The notes beneath the pieces are model-generated. The model saw only the letters and a program-made list of their open reading frames with translations. It was not told where the DNA came from and searched no databases. Positions 46,081 through 58,473 of a DNA stretch of 64,000 nucleotides are shown here, piece by piece. How positions within the stretch are numbered: position 1 is the stretch's first letter; the number at the start of each line of letters is the position of its first letter. The position numbers and the translations under genes were made by a program. This stretch comes from Protonemura montana. Lineage: Eukaryota > Arthropoda > Insecta > Plecoptera > Nemouridae. The stretch covers positions 20,809,225-20,873,224 of the forward strand of contig OX387606.1 in the NCBI GenBank assembly GCA_947568835.1, in the 5' to 3' direction.

Positions 46081-46335
46081 CATGTTACCTATGTGATGAT
46101 GGCAACGTGTGTTTCTTAGTTTTATCTTATTTTTTAAGGTTATATTAGTACCACATAGTAACACAAAGTTGACTTAAATGGATCTTGGAACCGTGGGTTA
46201 GCTCTGAAACAGCTCTGGCTTCTTGCCTCTGCAATATTTGTGCGCGTGTTTTTTTTTTCATGAGAGGGTTGCAAGGTGTCGGTGTTACCTTCTATTAAAC
46301 GTGTGAAGACCAAACCCAAAATGTACAGCGTCTGC

Positions 46336-46341
46336 AATAAA
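46336..46341 (+). promoter_or_regulatory. Candidate poly(A) signal of IR gene 10
   Basis: AATAAA 256 nt after the stop, at the position that aligns with the AATAAA behind gene 11 (51419-51424). Conservation between the duplicates supports it. Confidence 0.5.
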
Positions 46342-46485
46342 TGTGTGGAAAATAACAGAATTCACCTTTTTTGGTTTGGTTCTTGGGTTGGAGTTGTTGT
46401 CCCTTAAGTTTGTAGGGAAAAGGTTCACAAGTCTCGACGGAAGCTCGTTAGAAGAGAGATCCAGATTTTAACTAGAATCGCACAC
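46341..46485 (+). pseudogene. Relic first exon of an IR gene 12-like gene
   Basis: Sequence just after the poly(A) signal of gene 10 aligns with the first exon of gene 12, which sits at the same place behind gene 11: GGTTCTTGGGTTGGAGTTGT against AGTTCTTGGGGATGAGGTGT, then TTCACAAGTCTCGACGGAAG against TTCGCAAGCTTGAGTCAAGA. No frame is open and the ATG is lost. It shows that the unit copied to give genes 10 and 11 included the beginning of the next gene. Confidence 0.5.
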
Positions 46486-47635
46486 ATTTTGATAATTCGT
46501 GAGTGTCGAAAAAATCGTCGTGAGCAACCCCCAAAATAAGTAACGATTTAACCAACATTTTAGTTAACTTGAACTTTTACCTTTACACGTAGCGTACCTA
46601 AGAATATGAAAAATAATAATTTCCACACAAAAGGTCCACACAATGCTTGTGATATCGCCAAGCTTATGTGGACTTGACAAATTTCATATCAGGATAAAAA
46701 GAATACCCATTTCCAGGGACCTTTACCTTTCTAGCTGTCATCGACAGTACTAAGTCTCATTCATAACTTAACTGGAGCAATGAGTCTCAAGACACTTCAA
46801 GCATTTAAATACGTTTTGAATAAAACAGAATTAAGATACAGTTTCATGACAGTGATTACCAGCGTTCTTTTACTCTATATAATCAATTGGCGGTGGGATT
46901 GAAATAGCTTATCAGTTCATTTCATGACTAGCTGTCAAAAACTATCAATATCAAGTTTCCCCGATTTGAAAGAAGTAATGTCCATGCTCGAATAACATAT
47001 GATCTGATAGCGCTAACAAGTACTAACTATCAAGGTTCAAATATTGCCAGACAAATTGTATGGAATAAAAGTGAATAAAGGAAAAATGTCATTAATTAAG
47101 AATGTAGATAATTTGCATTTTAATCCACTTTGACATTGTACTGGTTGGTAAAGCAGTCATTATGTACCAGGAAATTTTTCTTTTCTGATACTGCCTGTTT
47201 CAACACGTAGGTCGTTGGTAAGCTTAGATCGAATCTCCTCGATAAATTATAACATAAAGTTTTCATTCGTCAGCTATTCATCAGTCATTTTTTTACAGCA
47301 TTGAAGCTGTCATGGTGGTTGAGCCAAAACAAAGCCCGAAACGAATTCTTTCAGAAAACGTAAGACCTGCCATCTGCCAAACAGACTAGCTTTAAGTTAT
47401 TGCTAAATATAGAAGTGAAGTGCTTCCATTTTAAGAGAGCGGTTGGCATGCGATTGATTGTATTGTGTAAAAAAACACTATAAAGAATTATATTGGCTGG
47501 TGAAAACAAAGTACAAAAAACTGAACGGTACAAAAAAAATGGCAAGCATTCAATTGTTATCGATTCATCCCAAATGAATTACATCAAAAGCGGGCTGTAT
47601 ATCAGGACAACCGTTGAAACGCCCATAAGATCGCA
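46486..47635. other. Intergenic region before IR gene 11
   Basis: About 1.1 kb, AT-rich, with no recognisable exon. It presumably contains the lost body of the relic gene beginning at 46341, but no further exon could be aligned by eye. Confidence 0.45.
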
Positions 47636-50600
47636 ATGAGAAGAGCAACGCTTCTCATCGTAGCGTGCATGTTCGTAGTTCAAGCTGAACAAAGTGTCTT
47701 CACTGCTCACCAATACATGGGAGTTATTACCGACATCAGAGGCAGGTTCAACGCCGAGTGTTTGATTCTTGTTTTTCCAAATTCACTGACACAACATTCT
47801 CTGATTGTTGAAACCAGTAAAGAGATGTCCAAAAAAGGAGTTAAGACATCATTTCTTGAAGTAACTAGGCTGCAAAAAACAGCTAAAATCCATACCTGCG
47901 AAAAAAATCGACCAATCTACGTTCTTAATTCAGATACAATAACAAAAGCTCACATGGAAACTATCCACAAGGTAGGTAATTTAAAATTTTGCTCTCCTTG
48001 TTTATCTTTTCCTGGCAGAATTTTAAAGATTTTAAGCTACATTTGAGAAATCCCTATTAATGTTTTTTTAAGTGATGTTAACAACGACGCAGTATGTTAA
48101 CAACAAGCACTGTAGCACTAGTTTTATTGCAATGTGGCATAAGTGGTTAAATGGTAATGACGAAATTTTAGTCCTCCACAGAAAAGGGAAAGCCTGGTGT
48201 CAGCACAAAGCATGCTCCTGTCTATAAATGCCATCAGAATTCAACCGCTTGTACAACAACTGTCAACCTTAACCTGACAGTCGAGATCAAAGAGTGTCAA
48301 GCAGATCAAGAACAACTTATCTGCCAATACCTCCAACCTATCTTCTGAACGGAACTAGTCATTAGTAAGATGGTTCACCATCCAATACCTGACTCAGTAA
48401 AATTTTGCCTAACCATTAATCTCTGAAAAGAACCTTCTTATTAAAGTTTGTGTTTAAAGCTGCCGTCCTACCCTCGATGGCTGATATTCCTCGATGCGTC
48501 CCAAACAATCGACGACTTCTTTCTCAACATCTACGTGCCGTTCGACTGCGAGGTACTGGTCGCACAAAACCTCGGTGCCGCCATCCAACTGACCGAGGTG
48601 TATCAAGTGTCCGAAGACTTGCCTCTGCGCAAGCGCCACTTCGGCACGTGGACGGCCGAGATTGGTCTGCACGCCACTGAGTTGGCCTTGTATGACAGGC
48701 GAAATGACCTTGAAGGAATTGTTCTTAGAGCAGTTTGCATGGAAGTAAGGCTGTCTTCTCATTTTTTTAAGTCATCGTTTTAATGAATCAACATCATCCA
48801 ATATCCAGTTGTGACGTGTGATCCTTTGTGATCCCACTTTCAGATGTATCCCGAGACAAAAATAAAGAGAAATGACAACCAAACAGTGTCAGTCCGCGGA
48901 CTATATAGTTCGGTTTGGGCAAGTTTGGAACGACGACTTAATTTCTCGTAAGAGTCTTTTTACTATAGGTTTAAAGCAATTCTAAGGAAGGAAAAAAAGT
49001 TACTTTTAAATACCTTCCAGGACAATTGTGAACGTCTCGACCACAGAGAAAGGCGTTCTCGGCTCTCTAAGGAACGGAACCTGGCACGGAATGATTGCTA
49101 CGGTTATTTCTGGGCAAGCGGACCTCTCCCTAAACGGGTTAACCTTCCAGTCTGAGCGTCGGAAGGTGGTTGACTTTCTGGCTCCGATAAAAATTTCCAG
49201 GTAACACACTCAAATTATTTATATTTTCAGACTCATTAAAAGCTTCTCATTAACATATTTGTTGTGCCAATCGTTGCACTGTTTGCACTTTTTACTGTAG
49301 TGGGGTTTGTTGGTCGTTGCACAACGTTCCAGGAGAGAGATTCATTTCACTCCCCCCCCTGGGATGTTTAATACTTTTGTTGAAGAGGTACAAGAGGAAC
49401 GTTCAGTAATCATCTTAATTTTCAAGGAAGGAGCTGCTCAAACAGCATGGTTCTACCACTAGGGCATGATGTTGACTTAAATCAATTGCCTCAATCATTA
49501 TAACCTATCTATTGAACGTCACTGGACACCTCTGAATGAAGAAGTGTTGCACTTGTGATTTTGAAAAGATTCGTGAAACTATCGCAGCTAAACGTGAAAG
49601 TGTATCCTACAATGTTTCAGAATCAGCCTTATTGTGAGAAAGCCAACCGCTACGCAGTTTCACTGGAAAAGTTTCCTCGCGCCATTTAGTTTGCATCTTT
49701 GGCTGGCGGTCATCGGTTCGATTCTCGTGGCAAGCATTTTTTTAACGTGCACGTCATACTTTGTCTGTCGCTGCCAAGAGCAGGAAGAACGGCGAGTGGT
49801 GGATGAGACACGACTTATCCATTCCTTCTTTCAGGTGTTTGGTATATATTGTACTCAAGGTAAGTGTATTTAATTTTTACAAGACTTTATAGATAGTAAT
49901 AGCTAGAGTTGCAGTGCTTAGCAAGTCTTGTCGGTTTTAATTTAGGTGAAAGAGATTTACTTCAAAATCATTGAAATTACACCCATATCCCAAGGCAGCT
50001 CATTCGAACCCCGATCTGCGTTCTGTCGCACTGTGCTGCTCCTGGCGGGTCTTAGTTCGACCGTGGTGTTGGCTGCCTACTCAGGAGCGCTAACCTCCTT
50101 CATCACCGTGCAGAAGCTCGACCTGCCCTACGAGACCATACAGGAGTACGTCGACGACCCCAACTACCGGCTGGAGATCCCTCTGAACGCGTTCTTGTTG
50201 TACTTAAAAGTATGGAATTAAGTGACATAATTTGTATTTAATTGTGCTCTGAGCTTGATTTGACAAGTAAAATCCCCGTCCCATTTAATTTCAGAACCCG
50301 CGAAACGATCTGTATCGAGGTTTGTCCAAGCGATTGGAGGGAAAGTTGAGTGAAATGCCTCTAAACAAACAAGACGGGTTAAGAAAATTGTGCGAATCTA
50401 AGAGACCTTTCGGATGGTTTGCTGTGTTCGACTTCGATGATAGTTTCTTGAAGTCGCTTAGTTGCGAAGTCGTGCCCGTGCCAGATCACTTGGTTTTTGG
50501 CATGGAATCCATGATTATTACTAAGCAAAGTCCTTTCACACATCTCTTAAATCGCAAGTATGTTTATTACTGTGCATTTGCCCATCTTATTTCATAGACA

Positions 50601-51062
50601 ATGCAGGTCAGCCAATTAGTTTGGTGCCTTTTTTTTTACTGTCACTTTAAGTAATTAACAGACAGTTAACAAACAAAATGCTACGTTCGAATGGCAAATA
50701 ACAAAGCATATAAGAAACAAACCGATTGTTAGGTTCTTAGCGGACCACTCAAATACCGGTCTTTAGTTTTTGTGTTAGTTTTTAGAAAAATAACGTCTTT
50801 ATGAACAAGAATATTGCAACTACAAATGAAACTGCAGCTGCAGTGTAATTCTGGTTGTCTTTCTGGTTTCAGCATTGTCTCCTTGCGTACTTCGGGCAAT
50901 CTCCGGCACATTCACCAAGAAATTTGGCCGGAACCCTTGGTAAATGCAGACAATGCATTGACCGATGTGGAGATCTCCCAAGTTCTACCCATCTTAGCTA
51001 TCTTGGTCGCTGGTATAGCAATCAGCTTAGTCGTTGTCGCTGTCGAGTTTATTCGTCCATGA
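47636..51062 (+). CDS. IR gene 11, ionotropic receptor, complete
   Basis: Exons: 47636-47971, 48460-48744, 48844-48947, 49021-49200, 49621-49859, 49995-50209, 50295-50557, 50873-51062 (603 residues). Signal peptide MRRATLLIVACMFVVQAEQ. S1: NGTWHGMIATVISGQADLSL and SERRKVVDFLAPI; the ligand Arg is kept and followed by a second Arg. M1: LHLWLAVIGSILVASIFLTC. Pore/M3: FQVFGIYCTQG, AAYSGALTSFITVQ. S2: SLSCEVVPVPDHLVFGMESM, where most copies have D(T)ES, a change in the S2 region that could affect ligand binding. M4: EISQVLPILAILVAGIAISL. Introns 1 (488 nt) and 4 (420 nt) contain decayed SINE-like copies. Same subgroup as genes 9 and 10. Confidence 0.92.
48050..48420 (+). repeat. Decayed SINE-like copy in intron 1 of IR gene 11
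   Basis: Traces of the 40545 element in order: AACGACGCAGTATG, GGCATAAGTGGTTAAATGG, GCCTGGTGTCAGCACAAAGC, GCTCCTGTC. Strongly diverged. Confidence 0.4.
49290..49480 (+). repeat. Decayed SINE-like 3' part in intron 4 of IR gene 11
   Basis: AAGGAAGGAGCTGCTCAAAC and CAGCATGGTTCTACCACTAG align with the CGAAGGACGGCACAACTCAA / CAGCAGGATTCCTCCACTAA part of the 40545 element. Confidence 0.4.
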
Positions 51063-51425
51063 TGTGTTAGTCCATGTCCACGATGTTAACAAGTGTTTGC
51101 CAGTTTACTTTAGAAGTGAAAGTAGTTTTTTACAATAGCACTAATTTGTTAGCTGCCACTGAACATGCAAACATGAAACTGACAATGGAGGTTGATTTAA
51201 CCTCCGTGTAAGAAATTAGGTGATGGATAATATTATATAGGCTTGCTTGGCATATCCAATGCGCAGTAATGAACCTCGGAACCCTGGGTTAGCTTAGAAA
51301 CAGCTGCTTCTTCTTGCCTTGTGCAGTACTTATGTTTCTTTCATGTGAGGGTTGCTTAGTGCTGGCATTGTCTTCAATTAAACGCGTAGAAACCAGACCT
51401 AGAAGGTTTTGCCACTGAAATAAAT
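51063..51425. other. Spacer between IR genes 11 and 12
   Basis: 363 bp, homologous to the 3' flanks of genes 9 and 10. It ends with a poly(A) signal that almost touches the start codon of gene 12. Confidence 0.6.
51419..51424 (+). promoter_or_regulatory. Candidate poly(A) signal of IR gene 11, adjoining gene 12 start
   Basis: AATAAA 357 nt after the stop of gene 11 and one base before ATG 51426 of gene 12. If used, the gene 11 transcript would end inside the first exon of gene 12. Confidence 0.4.
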
Positions 51426-54400
51426 ATGTGTTATAAAAAAGCGTTATTTTTGTGTGTTCTAGTTCTTGGGGATGAGGTGTTTTCTCTTAATTGTGTAACA
51501 AAACAATTCGCAAGCTTGAGTCAAGACGTTTCAAATTTATTCCACTCAAAGTGTGTTTTTCAAATTCATACAAATAGTTTAGCTCATCAGTTGCAAAATG
51601 TTGAATTAAAAAAAAGGCTTTCCCAATTGCCAACGTTGTTTTTTTCTCTCGATTTTAACGACGTTGCAATGGATGCCCCTGAATTCAGTTGCAACAATAA
51701 CAGGCCAACTATTGCATTGTTGTCTTCTAGTATTATTAGAATAAACATTACATTCATGAGAGTGGTAAGTTTAAATAAACACGCAATGTTACAATGATAT
51801 TCGTATTTAAAAAGGCAATTAATTAAAAGAACAGTGAACATTTTATTTAAATTATTAAGTTTCCTTTATTTACCTTTAAAAATTGTATTCATTTAAGCTG
51901 CCTTGCCATCCTCGATGGCTCATATTTCTCAATACATCCCAAACGTTGGGAGAGTATTTTCACAAAGTCTACATTCCGTTCAACTGCGAAGTGCTTGTCG
52001 TTCAAGATCTAGGCTCCGTCTTCCAACTGACAGAGGTTTATCAAGTAGGTGTTGAAACGCCTCTTAGGAGTCACATCTTTGGAACTTGGAGTCCTGAAAC
52101 CGGTCTTCTCGTCTCCAAACTCTCCCTGAACGAGAGAAGGAACAACCTGGAAGGGTTGGAGTTGCGGGCAGTTGGTATGGATGTAAGTGAACCTCTTAAA
52201 GGTTTAAGGAATTGATTTCCGTTTCATTGCACTCTTTCTATATTAATGTGCATGATGCACTCCCTATTAAGCCCTGTAATTTGTTTTCGCAGCTCATACC
52301 TCTTTTCACTTTGGTCCGAGACAGCGAAGATAAGATTGTTGTAACCGGGCTTTACGGAATGGTTTGGAACGTCCTGGAGAATCAGCTTAATTTCAGGTTA
52401 GAGTTGTATAAATTATTAACGGATTACAGTCCAAGCATTTGTCACTGAATTTAGTTCGCCTCGTGCACAGAAAATTTCCTCAGTTTGTGACTTAAGGAGA
52501 CAAATTTTCTCAACGGTGTAAAAAATTTTATCTTTTTCATTAAAGAGAAGGTTAATTATCTTTGTATGAATTTTTACTGGAATCGCCAAAATCGTTACGA
52601 AACAGGTTCCCACTTAAGAGAATCGGTCCCTAACATTGTTTGCCGGTTTTTTTCGGTAGACTTCCTGGGATGCCTGATATTGATTTTTGTTTGTAAACTA
52701 TTGTAGTTTTTTTTCGTTGAATGGACAAGAAAAAAAAGCGAAACGCGACAATTAGATCTTAATTAAAACGATACTTTGACTAGTAAAAATTACACCCTAC
52801 TAAATATGTTAAAGAGAGAGTGGAATCTGATGCTCCGTAGTCGATTGGTCATTATTGGGCTTTAAATAATTAAGTTATAGCCGTAAATCTACACGTTCAG
52901 TGTTTTGCAACCGATTTCCTTTTCTTCAAAAGAAGGTTAATAACTGCACGAAGACCTGTTCCCACGAGGGACGACTGTGGTACACCGTACAAGACTGAAC
53001 AAGAGTTATTTGCTGCGTGATGCAATTTTGCTGGTAGAAAAATCTGTAAGAACTAGTATATGAAAGTGCGTGCAAGGACCCTGTACTCCAAACCATGGAC
53101 CCCAAAGAGCACCCCATATGTTTTCCTTCCCAAAATGGGCCACATGCAAGACTTTATGGATCTTGGGGGTCCGTACAGACCACTTTAGTAAGCCATGCTT
53201 TATTGTGTACTTTAAAATAACAAGGCGTCCATGGAGGTGCCAGGATTGCTCTGCGGGCTGCATTCAGGAGCCGGTTCCAAATTGATTTCTTATATTCCTT
53301 TTTTAAATGTTGTTAGCACCAGTGTGATGAATTCTACCAAAGATATTGAGGAATACGGGTCTTTGATTAATGGTTCTTGGAACGGCTTGGTTTCCATGGT
53401 GGTGTCCGGCGAGGTGGACCTCGCTTTGGCCGATTTTTCATACAATAAAGACAGGATGATGGCAGTGGACTACTTGGCGCCTATCAACCTCGAAAGGTAA
53501 CAAAAAACACCAAACACGAACCCAAATCAATTTATGTGTGTACAACGTGCAAAGTCAGTTTTCAACTATGCTTTGTTGCGGCAGATCTTAAAAGAAATAT
53601 TAACATCATGTTTCAACATTTCAGAGTACGTTTGTTCGTAAAAAGACCTGTCAGCGTTCGGTTCCAATGGACTTGTTTCCTATTTCCATTTGAGTCGCGA
53701 CTCTGGCTGGTGGTTCTGGCTTCGATTATCCTCTCCGGCGGCTTGCTTGCGTCATCATATATGCTTATTGATCGTAAACAAGCAGAAAATCATAGTCTAG
53801 ATGAAAATATTCACTTACTGGACGCTGTTTTTCACGTCTTCGGTCTCTACTGCTCTCAAGGTGTTAAAAGCCCCCAGAAAATTTACTTCAAAAGTATTTC
53901 ACTAGCAACATAATGATTTTCATACAACCGATTCTTGCCTAGGGGTCCCGGTGTTGCCCCGTGCGGTATCATGCCGCACGGTGCTGCTCCTGGTGGGTCT
54001 TACCTCGACCGTGGTGTTGGCTGCCTACTCAGGAGCGCTAACCTCCTTCATCACCGTGCAGAAGCTAGACCTGCCCTACGAGACCATACAAGAGTACGCC
54101 GATGACCCCAACTACCAGCTGGAGATGTCACCTATTGCATTCTGGCTGCATTTCAATGTATGTTGAACGTGCCAGCCTGCAGAGCATACTTATTGTGGTT
54201 GGTCTCTGGCCCACAATATCTCCAGCAAGCTCTCAATATTGTCTCTGTCATAGGACCCAAGGAACGATCGCGACCGGGCCGTTAACGCACGCTTAGTGGA
54301 CCGCGCCCATGATTTACCCATCAACAGCCACATCGGATTGCAAAAGATCTGTGATGCAAAGGAACCGTTTGCATGGATTTCAACTGAAGATCTTGGGAAA

Positions 54401-55120
54401 CTTGTGAAAATTAGCTGTGAAATAGTGGCAGTCCCTGAAATTCTTATAGTTGAAACTGAATCAGTTATTCTCAGCAAACGGAGTCCATACACGGAGTTAC
54501 TCAAACACAGGTGCATTTCCATTTCACATTTTATATTTATAATTTTACAGGGTAATCGCATTTGTTTTTTAAGAAGACAATTTTTTTCAGAAAACCTTTT
54601 TAAAAACTTGAATTTTTATTGCTTAGTTTCAATATTTTCCAACATTTCTATATGTTCTTGTTTTTGAAGAAAACTAAGCTCAGCTTTTATTCTTGATAAA
54701 ATAACTTACATTATAAAATTTAGGGAAAATTTAGTTTTCTTTACTTAGTATTCCAAACCAGGTGCTAATAAAGTGTTTTTGAAAACTTGTCCTAAAATTA
54801 GATAAAGTAGACATGAGCCTAAATCCATTATAAAGTTTTTTCTTGGAAGCTCCGCTGCACTTAGCTCTCTTTTTCCAAGCCCTGGTTTCTCCTGCAGGCT
54901 GCTGCTCATGCGTGATACGGGTGTCCTGAAGCGCATCACGCATGTCACGCGTCCAGAAGCACCTGTCAACGCAGACAACGCATTTCCCGGCGTCGAGTTG
55001 TTCCAGGTCGTTCCTGTCTTTGCGATCCTTGGAGCAGGAATCGCATGCAGCCTGTTGCTTGTTTGCGTGGAACGTTCCCGATTTGGGCGACACTTGCCAG
55101 GCGGGAAGTTACACGCATGA
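51426..55120 (+). CDS. IR gene 12, ionotropic receptor, complete
   Basis: Exons: 51426-51764, 51898-52182, 52293-52396, 53317-53496, 53625-53860, 53943-54157, 54254-54510, 54898-55120 (612 residues). Signal peptide MCYKKALFLCVLVLGDEVFS. Exon 2: PCHPRWLIFLNTSQTLGEYF and NERRNNLEGLELRAVGMD. S1: NGSWNGLVSMVVSGEVDLAL and KDRMMAVDYLAPI (Arg kept). M1: LWLVVLASIILSGGLLASSY. Pore/M3: FHVFGLYCSQG, AAYSGALTSFITVQ. S2: KISCEIVAVPEILIVETESV. M4: VVPVFAILGAGIACSLLLVC with a basic tail RSRFGRHLPG. Exon 7 is two codons shorter than in genes 4-11. Intron 3 is unusually long (920 nt). Closest relative is gene 14. Confidence 0.9.
52397..53316. other. Enlarged intron 3 of IR gene 12
   Basis: Contains a GC-richer block at about 53060-53280 (ACCATGGACCCCAAAGAGCA, GCGGGCTGCATTCAGGAG) unlike its surroundings, which shares its last motif with the 47-bp repeat at 1943-2063. 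Probably a decayed transposable element; no protein is recognised. Confidence 0.4.
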
Positions 55121-55834
55121 AATATCATAGCCCTTTTTTGAGCGAATTAATTAAAATTTCGCTCCAATTTTGTCAAATTGCTATTTTGTTTCTATTGTGT
55201 ACATAATTGGCACATGAACAAACTGTAGCCAAATGTATGATACCTCTTGAGTTTTTTTCAACATGGAAAATGGGTTAGAAGAGATTTGCTGTGAGGAAAG
55301 TAGCCTATCTAAAGGTATGATTAATGCAAGCGATAGAAGAAACCATTTATGCTCTTCGTTTAATCTTTAGCAGAAGGTCTGGTACTTTTTATCATCTTTA
55401 CTCTTTGTAGGTAGGTACACAAAATATGTAGCGCTCTAAATAACACCTGCTTTAAATATTTTTAAAAAATATAGCCACTTTCTTATCACTAAGAAAATCT
55501 GTGGTTTTTCGCGATTTTTGGTGAAAAATGTCACAGCTAATACAAATGTTACTTGACATCTTCTCTTGCTACTTATTTATTTAATGGGCATTAGAAAATT
55601 GCCACAAGAAAGTACATTTATCTTCTAAATGACTAAAACATTGTTGTTTTTTTGTTTCACGTGAAAGATGTTGACATGTTATTGATTGGCTTGTGTTTCT
55701 AAGCCACTGTGAAGTATTGTGTTTGTTGTTTGTTATTTGAAATGAAAACAAAGTACAAACTGACTAGCGCTAGTGTTCCCTCGGTTCTCACCAAGCTATT
55801 TTACTCAAAGGCGAGCAACATATATGACAACACC
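55121..55834. other. Intergenic region before IR gene 13
   Basis: No exon seen. The last 60 bp (GTTCTCACCAAGCTATTTTA onward) match the region upstream of gene 10. Confidence 0.5.
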
Positions 55835-58473
55835 ATGAGAAGACCAACGCTTCTCATCGTAGCGTTCATGTTCGCAATTCATGCTGAACAAAGTGTCTTC
55901 ACTGCACACCAATACATGGAAGTTATTAACGACATAAGAGGCAGGTTCAACGCCGAGTGTTTATTTCTCGTTTTTTCAAATTCACAGACACAACATTCTC
56001 TGATTGTCGAAACCAGTAAAGTTTTGTCTAAAACGAGAGTTAAGACATCGTTTTTAGAAGTGAGTAATTTGCTAAAGACAGCTACAAGCCTTGTCTGCGA
56101 GAAGAATCGACCAATCTACGTTCTTAATTCAGATGCAATAACAAAAGATCACGTGGAAACCATGCACAAGGTAGGTTCTTCAGAGTCTTGCACTTTTTGT
56201 CTTTCCTGTTTTGCCAGAATGTACAGGCTTTAGAGATATATAAAAGCAAATTTTCGTTATTTTATTGATTCGATATTTTAAACAACGCACTGTTTAGTCA
56301 ATTTGGAGCCTATGCCACTCGTCCAATGAAGTTGATTAATCAGTGGGTAATGCTGAGGTTACTCTTGCTTTGCCTAAAAGTGAAAGTTCTATCTAAAAAT
56401 TCTATCACGAGGATCTGCTTGTAATGATTTGTGTTTAAAGCTGCCGTCCTACCCTCGATGGCTGATATTCCTCGACGCGTCCCAAACAATCGACGACTTC
56501 TTTCTCAACATCTACGTGCCGTTCGACTGCGAGGTGCTGGTCGCACAAAACCTCGGTGTCGCCATCCAACTGACCGAGGTGTATCAAGTGTCCGAAGACT
56601 TGCCTCTGCGCAAGCGCCACTTCGGCACGTGGACGGCCGAGACTGGTCTGCACGCCACTAAAATCGCATTCTACGATAGGAGGAGCGACCTCGAAGGACT
56701 GGTCTTGAAAGCAATCTCGCTTGAAGTAAGAAACTTTGCAGTGGTCCAAGACCTTGATTAGGCGTAACAATAAAACTAGCTGTGTTAATTCTAGGGCAGC
56801 TTTGCTAATGAAAAAAAAAATCCTGTGTGTATTACAGTTCATAAATCCGGATTCTTCATATCCGTTAGACCTAACAGAGAGGATGAATATGGAAGGAATA
56901 TACCACATCATCTGGAAATACTTGGAACAACGCCTCAATTTCTCGTAAGGCGAGAAAGGAGAAACCTAAAGAAAATCATTGAGACAAGTAGTAGATTGAG
57001 ATTTGTGACTAGTGACATTCCGGGACTCTAAATGTTGCAGGACATCTAATGTCATAAGACACCAAGGAAACATTCCACGGGGTTTCCTGAAGAATGGCAT
57101 TTTCAACTATATGGTCAACATGACTGCGGGCAACGAGGTGGATGTGGCCATCGACGGATTTGCATATCAAGACGAACGAATAGACATCGTTGACTTTGCA
57201 ACTCCAATTAAACGCTCTCGGTAATCACAATAATGTTGTTCATGGTCAGCAGCGAGGTTGCTACCAAACCCAAACTCGACATCTCTTTCCCAGGGTGAGT
57301 CTGATTGTGCGAAAACCAACCACCGTGCGCTTCCAGTGGACCAGTTTCCTGGCATCGTTTGTCCCTCGTCTATGGCTGGGAGTGATCGGCTCGCTGGTTC
57401 TCTGCGGGGCTTTGCTGACGCTCTCCTACCAAGTGGGACGCCGTCAAGGAGCGGAGGAGGAGGCGCGAGAAGACCACGAGTTTCAGCTCCTCAGCTCGCT
57501 TTTCCACGTGTTTGGGCTGTATTGCTTACAGGGTTGGTCTAACTCAGGTGACATGAACCAGGTTCAGATTCAATTCTTACAATTTTAATCTTTTGGTTGT
57601 GTTTCGAAGGGGTTCCTATGTTGCCCAGTACGGTGTCCTGCCGCACTGTGCTACTCATGGCGGGTCTTACCTCGATCGTGTTCACGGCCGCCTACTCAGG
57701 AGCGCTAACCTCCTTCATCACAGTGCACAAGCTTGACCTGCCCTACGAGACCATACAGGAGTACGTCGACGACCCTAACTACCGGCTGGAGATGTCGCCG
57801 AACGCGTTCTGGCTATACCTTAGTGTACGTATTTACTTAAATAACAGTCTCAAAATTTAGCAAACTTGCAAAAAAAAAAAGGTTACTTAAGAGAGAACCC
57901 TGCTTTAGGATCGGCGCAATGAAATGAAACGCACACTGTTCAAACGCTTGTCCCATCGGCTAAACGAACTGCCGACAACAAGGTGGGACGGCGTGAAAAA
58001 GTTGTGCAACTTTACCTCACCCTACGGCTGGGTCGGCTCCTTCAGCTTTGGAGCCAGCTTCTTGAAAGACCTGAGCTGCGAGATCGTCACGGTGCCAGAT
58101 TACTTCTCAATAGACAGTGACTCCATTATCCTCCCGAAAAAAAGTCCGTATAAGAAGCTCATCGACTACAAGTATTTGAGATTGTTTGTTACTTTTTGTA
58201 TTCCTAGTTCACTCTGGACGATATTACTGCTGATCCTCAATATCCCTTTGCAGCCTGATCTCTATGCGGGAGACTGGAGTTTTGCAGCGCTTGTCCCTCC
58301 TGGCTTCGCCGCCTCCTTTGGTGAACGCGAGCGATCCCCCGCCAAGCCTGAAGCTCTACCAAGTAGTCCCCATCCACGCCGTGCTGATGTTTGGGATGGC
58401 GCTCAGTAGCCTGGCCATCCTTGCTGAGTTGTCGCTGTCTCGAAAGCACGGTCTTTGTCAGAAATATCTTTGA
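55835..58473 (+). CDS. IR gene 13, ionotropic receptor, complete, mosaic
   Basis: Exons: 55835-56170, 56441-56725, 56838-56944, 57041-57220, 57294-57532, 57610-57824, 57909-58171, 58254-58473 (614 residues). ATG 55835 begins the leader MRRPTLLIVAFMFAIHAEQ; in-frame ATG 55742 would add 31 residues without homology, so the later start was chosen. Exons 1-2 are nearly those of genes 10 and 11 (PSYPRWLIFLDASQTIDDFF), but exons 3-8 are distinct: exon 3 is one codon longer, S1 has KNGIFNYMVNMTAGNEVDVA and DERIDIVDFATPI (Arg kept), M1 LWLGVIGSLVLCGALLTLSY, pore FHVFGLYCLQG, M3 TAAYSGALTSFITVHK with unusual MAGLTSIVF, S2 LSCEIVTVPDYFSIDSDSII, M4 VVPIHAVLMFGMALSSLAIL. The gene looks like a fusion of a subgroup C front end with a divergent channel half. 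Confidence 0.9.
56270..56400 (+). repeat. Decayed SINE-like copy in intron 1 of IR gene 13
   Basis: AACAACGCACTGTTTAGTCA, GCCACTCGTCCAATG and AATCAGTGGGTAATG follow the order of GACGCACTGTTTTGACA, GGCACTGGTCTAATGG and GAATGAGTGGGATGA in the 40545 element. Confidence 0.45.

Noticed and set aside
47295-47370. Possible IR exon 3 relic (VEPKQSPKRILSENV)
   Set aside because: Only a loose resemblance to exon 3 starts such as FEPES; no splice borders or flanking homology that I could confirm.
55709-55834. Upstream extension of IR gene 13
   Set aside because: The extra residues have no counterpart in genes 10 or 11, and the later ATG opens directly onto the signal peptide.
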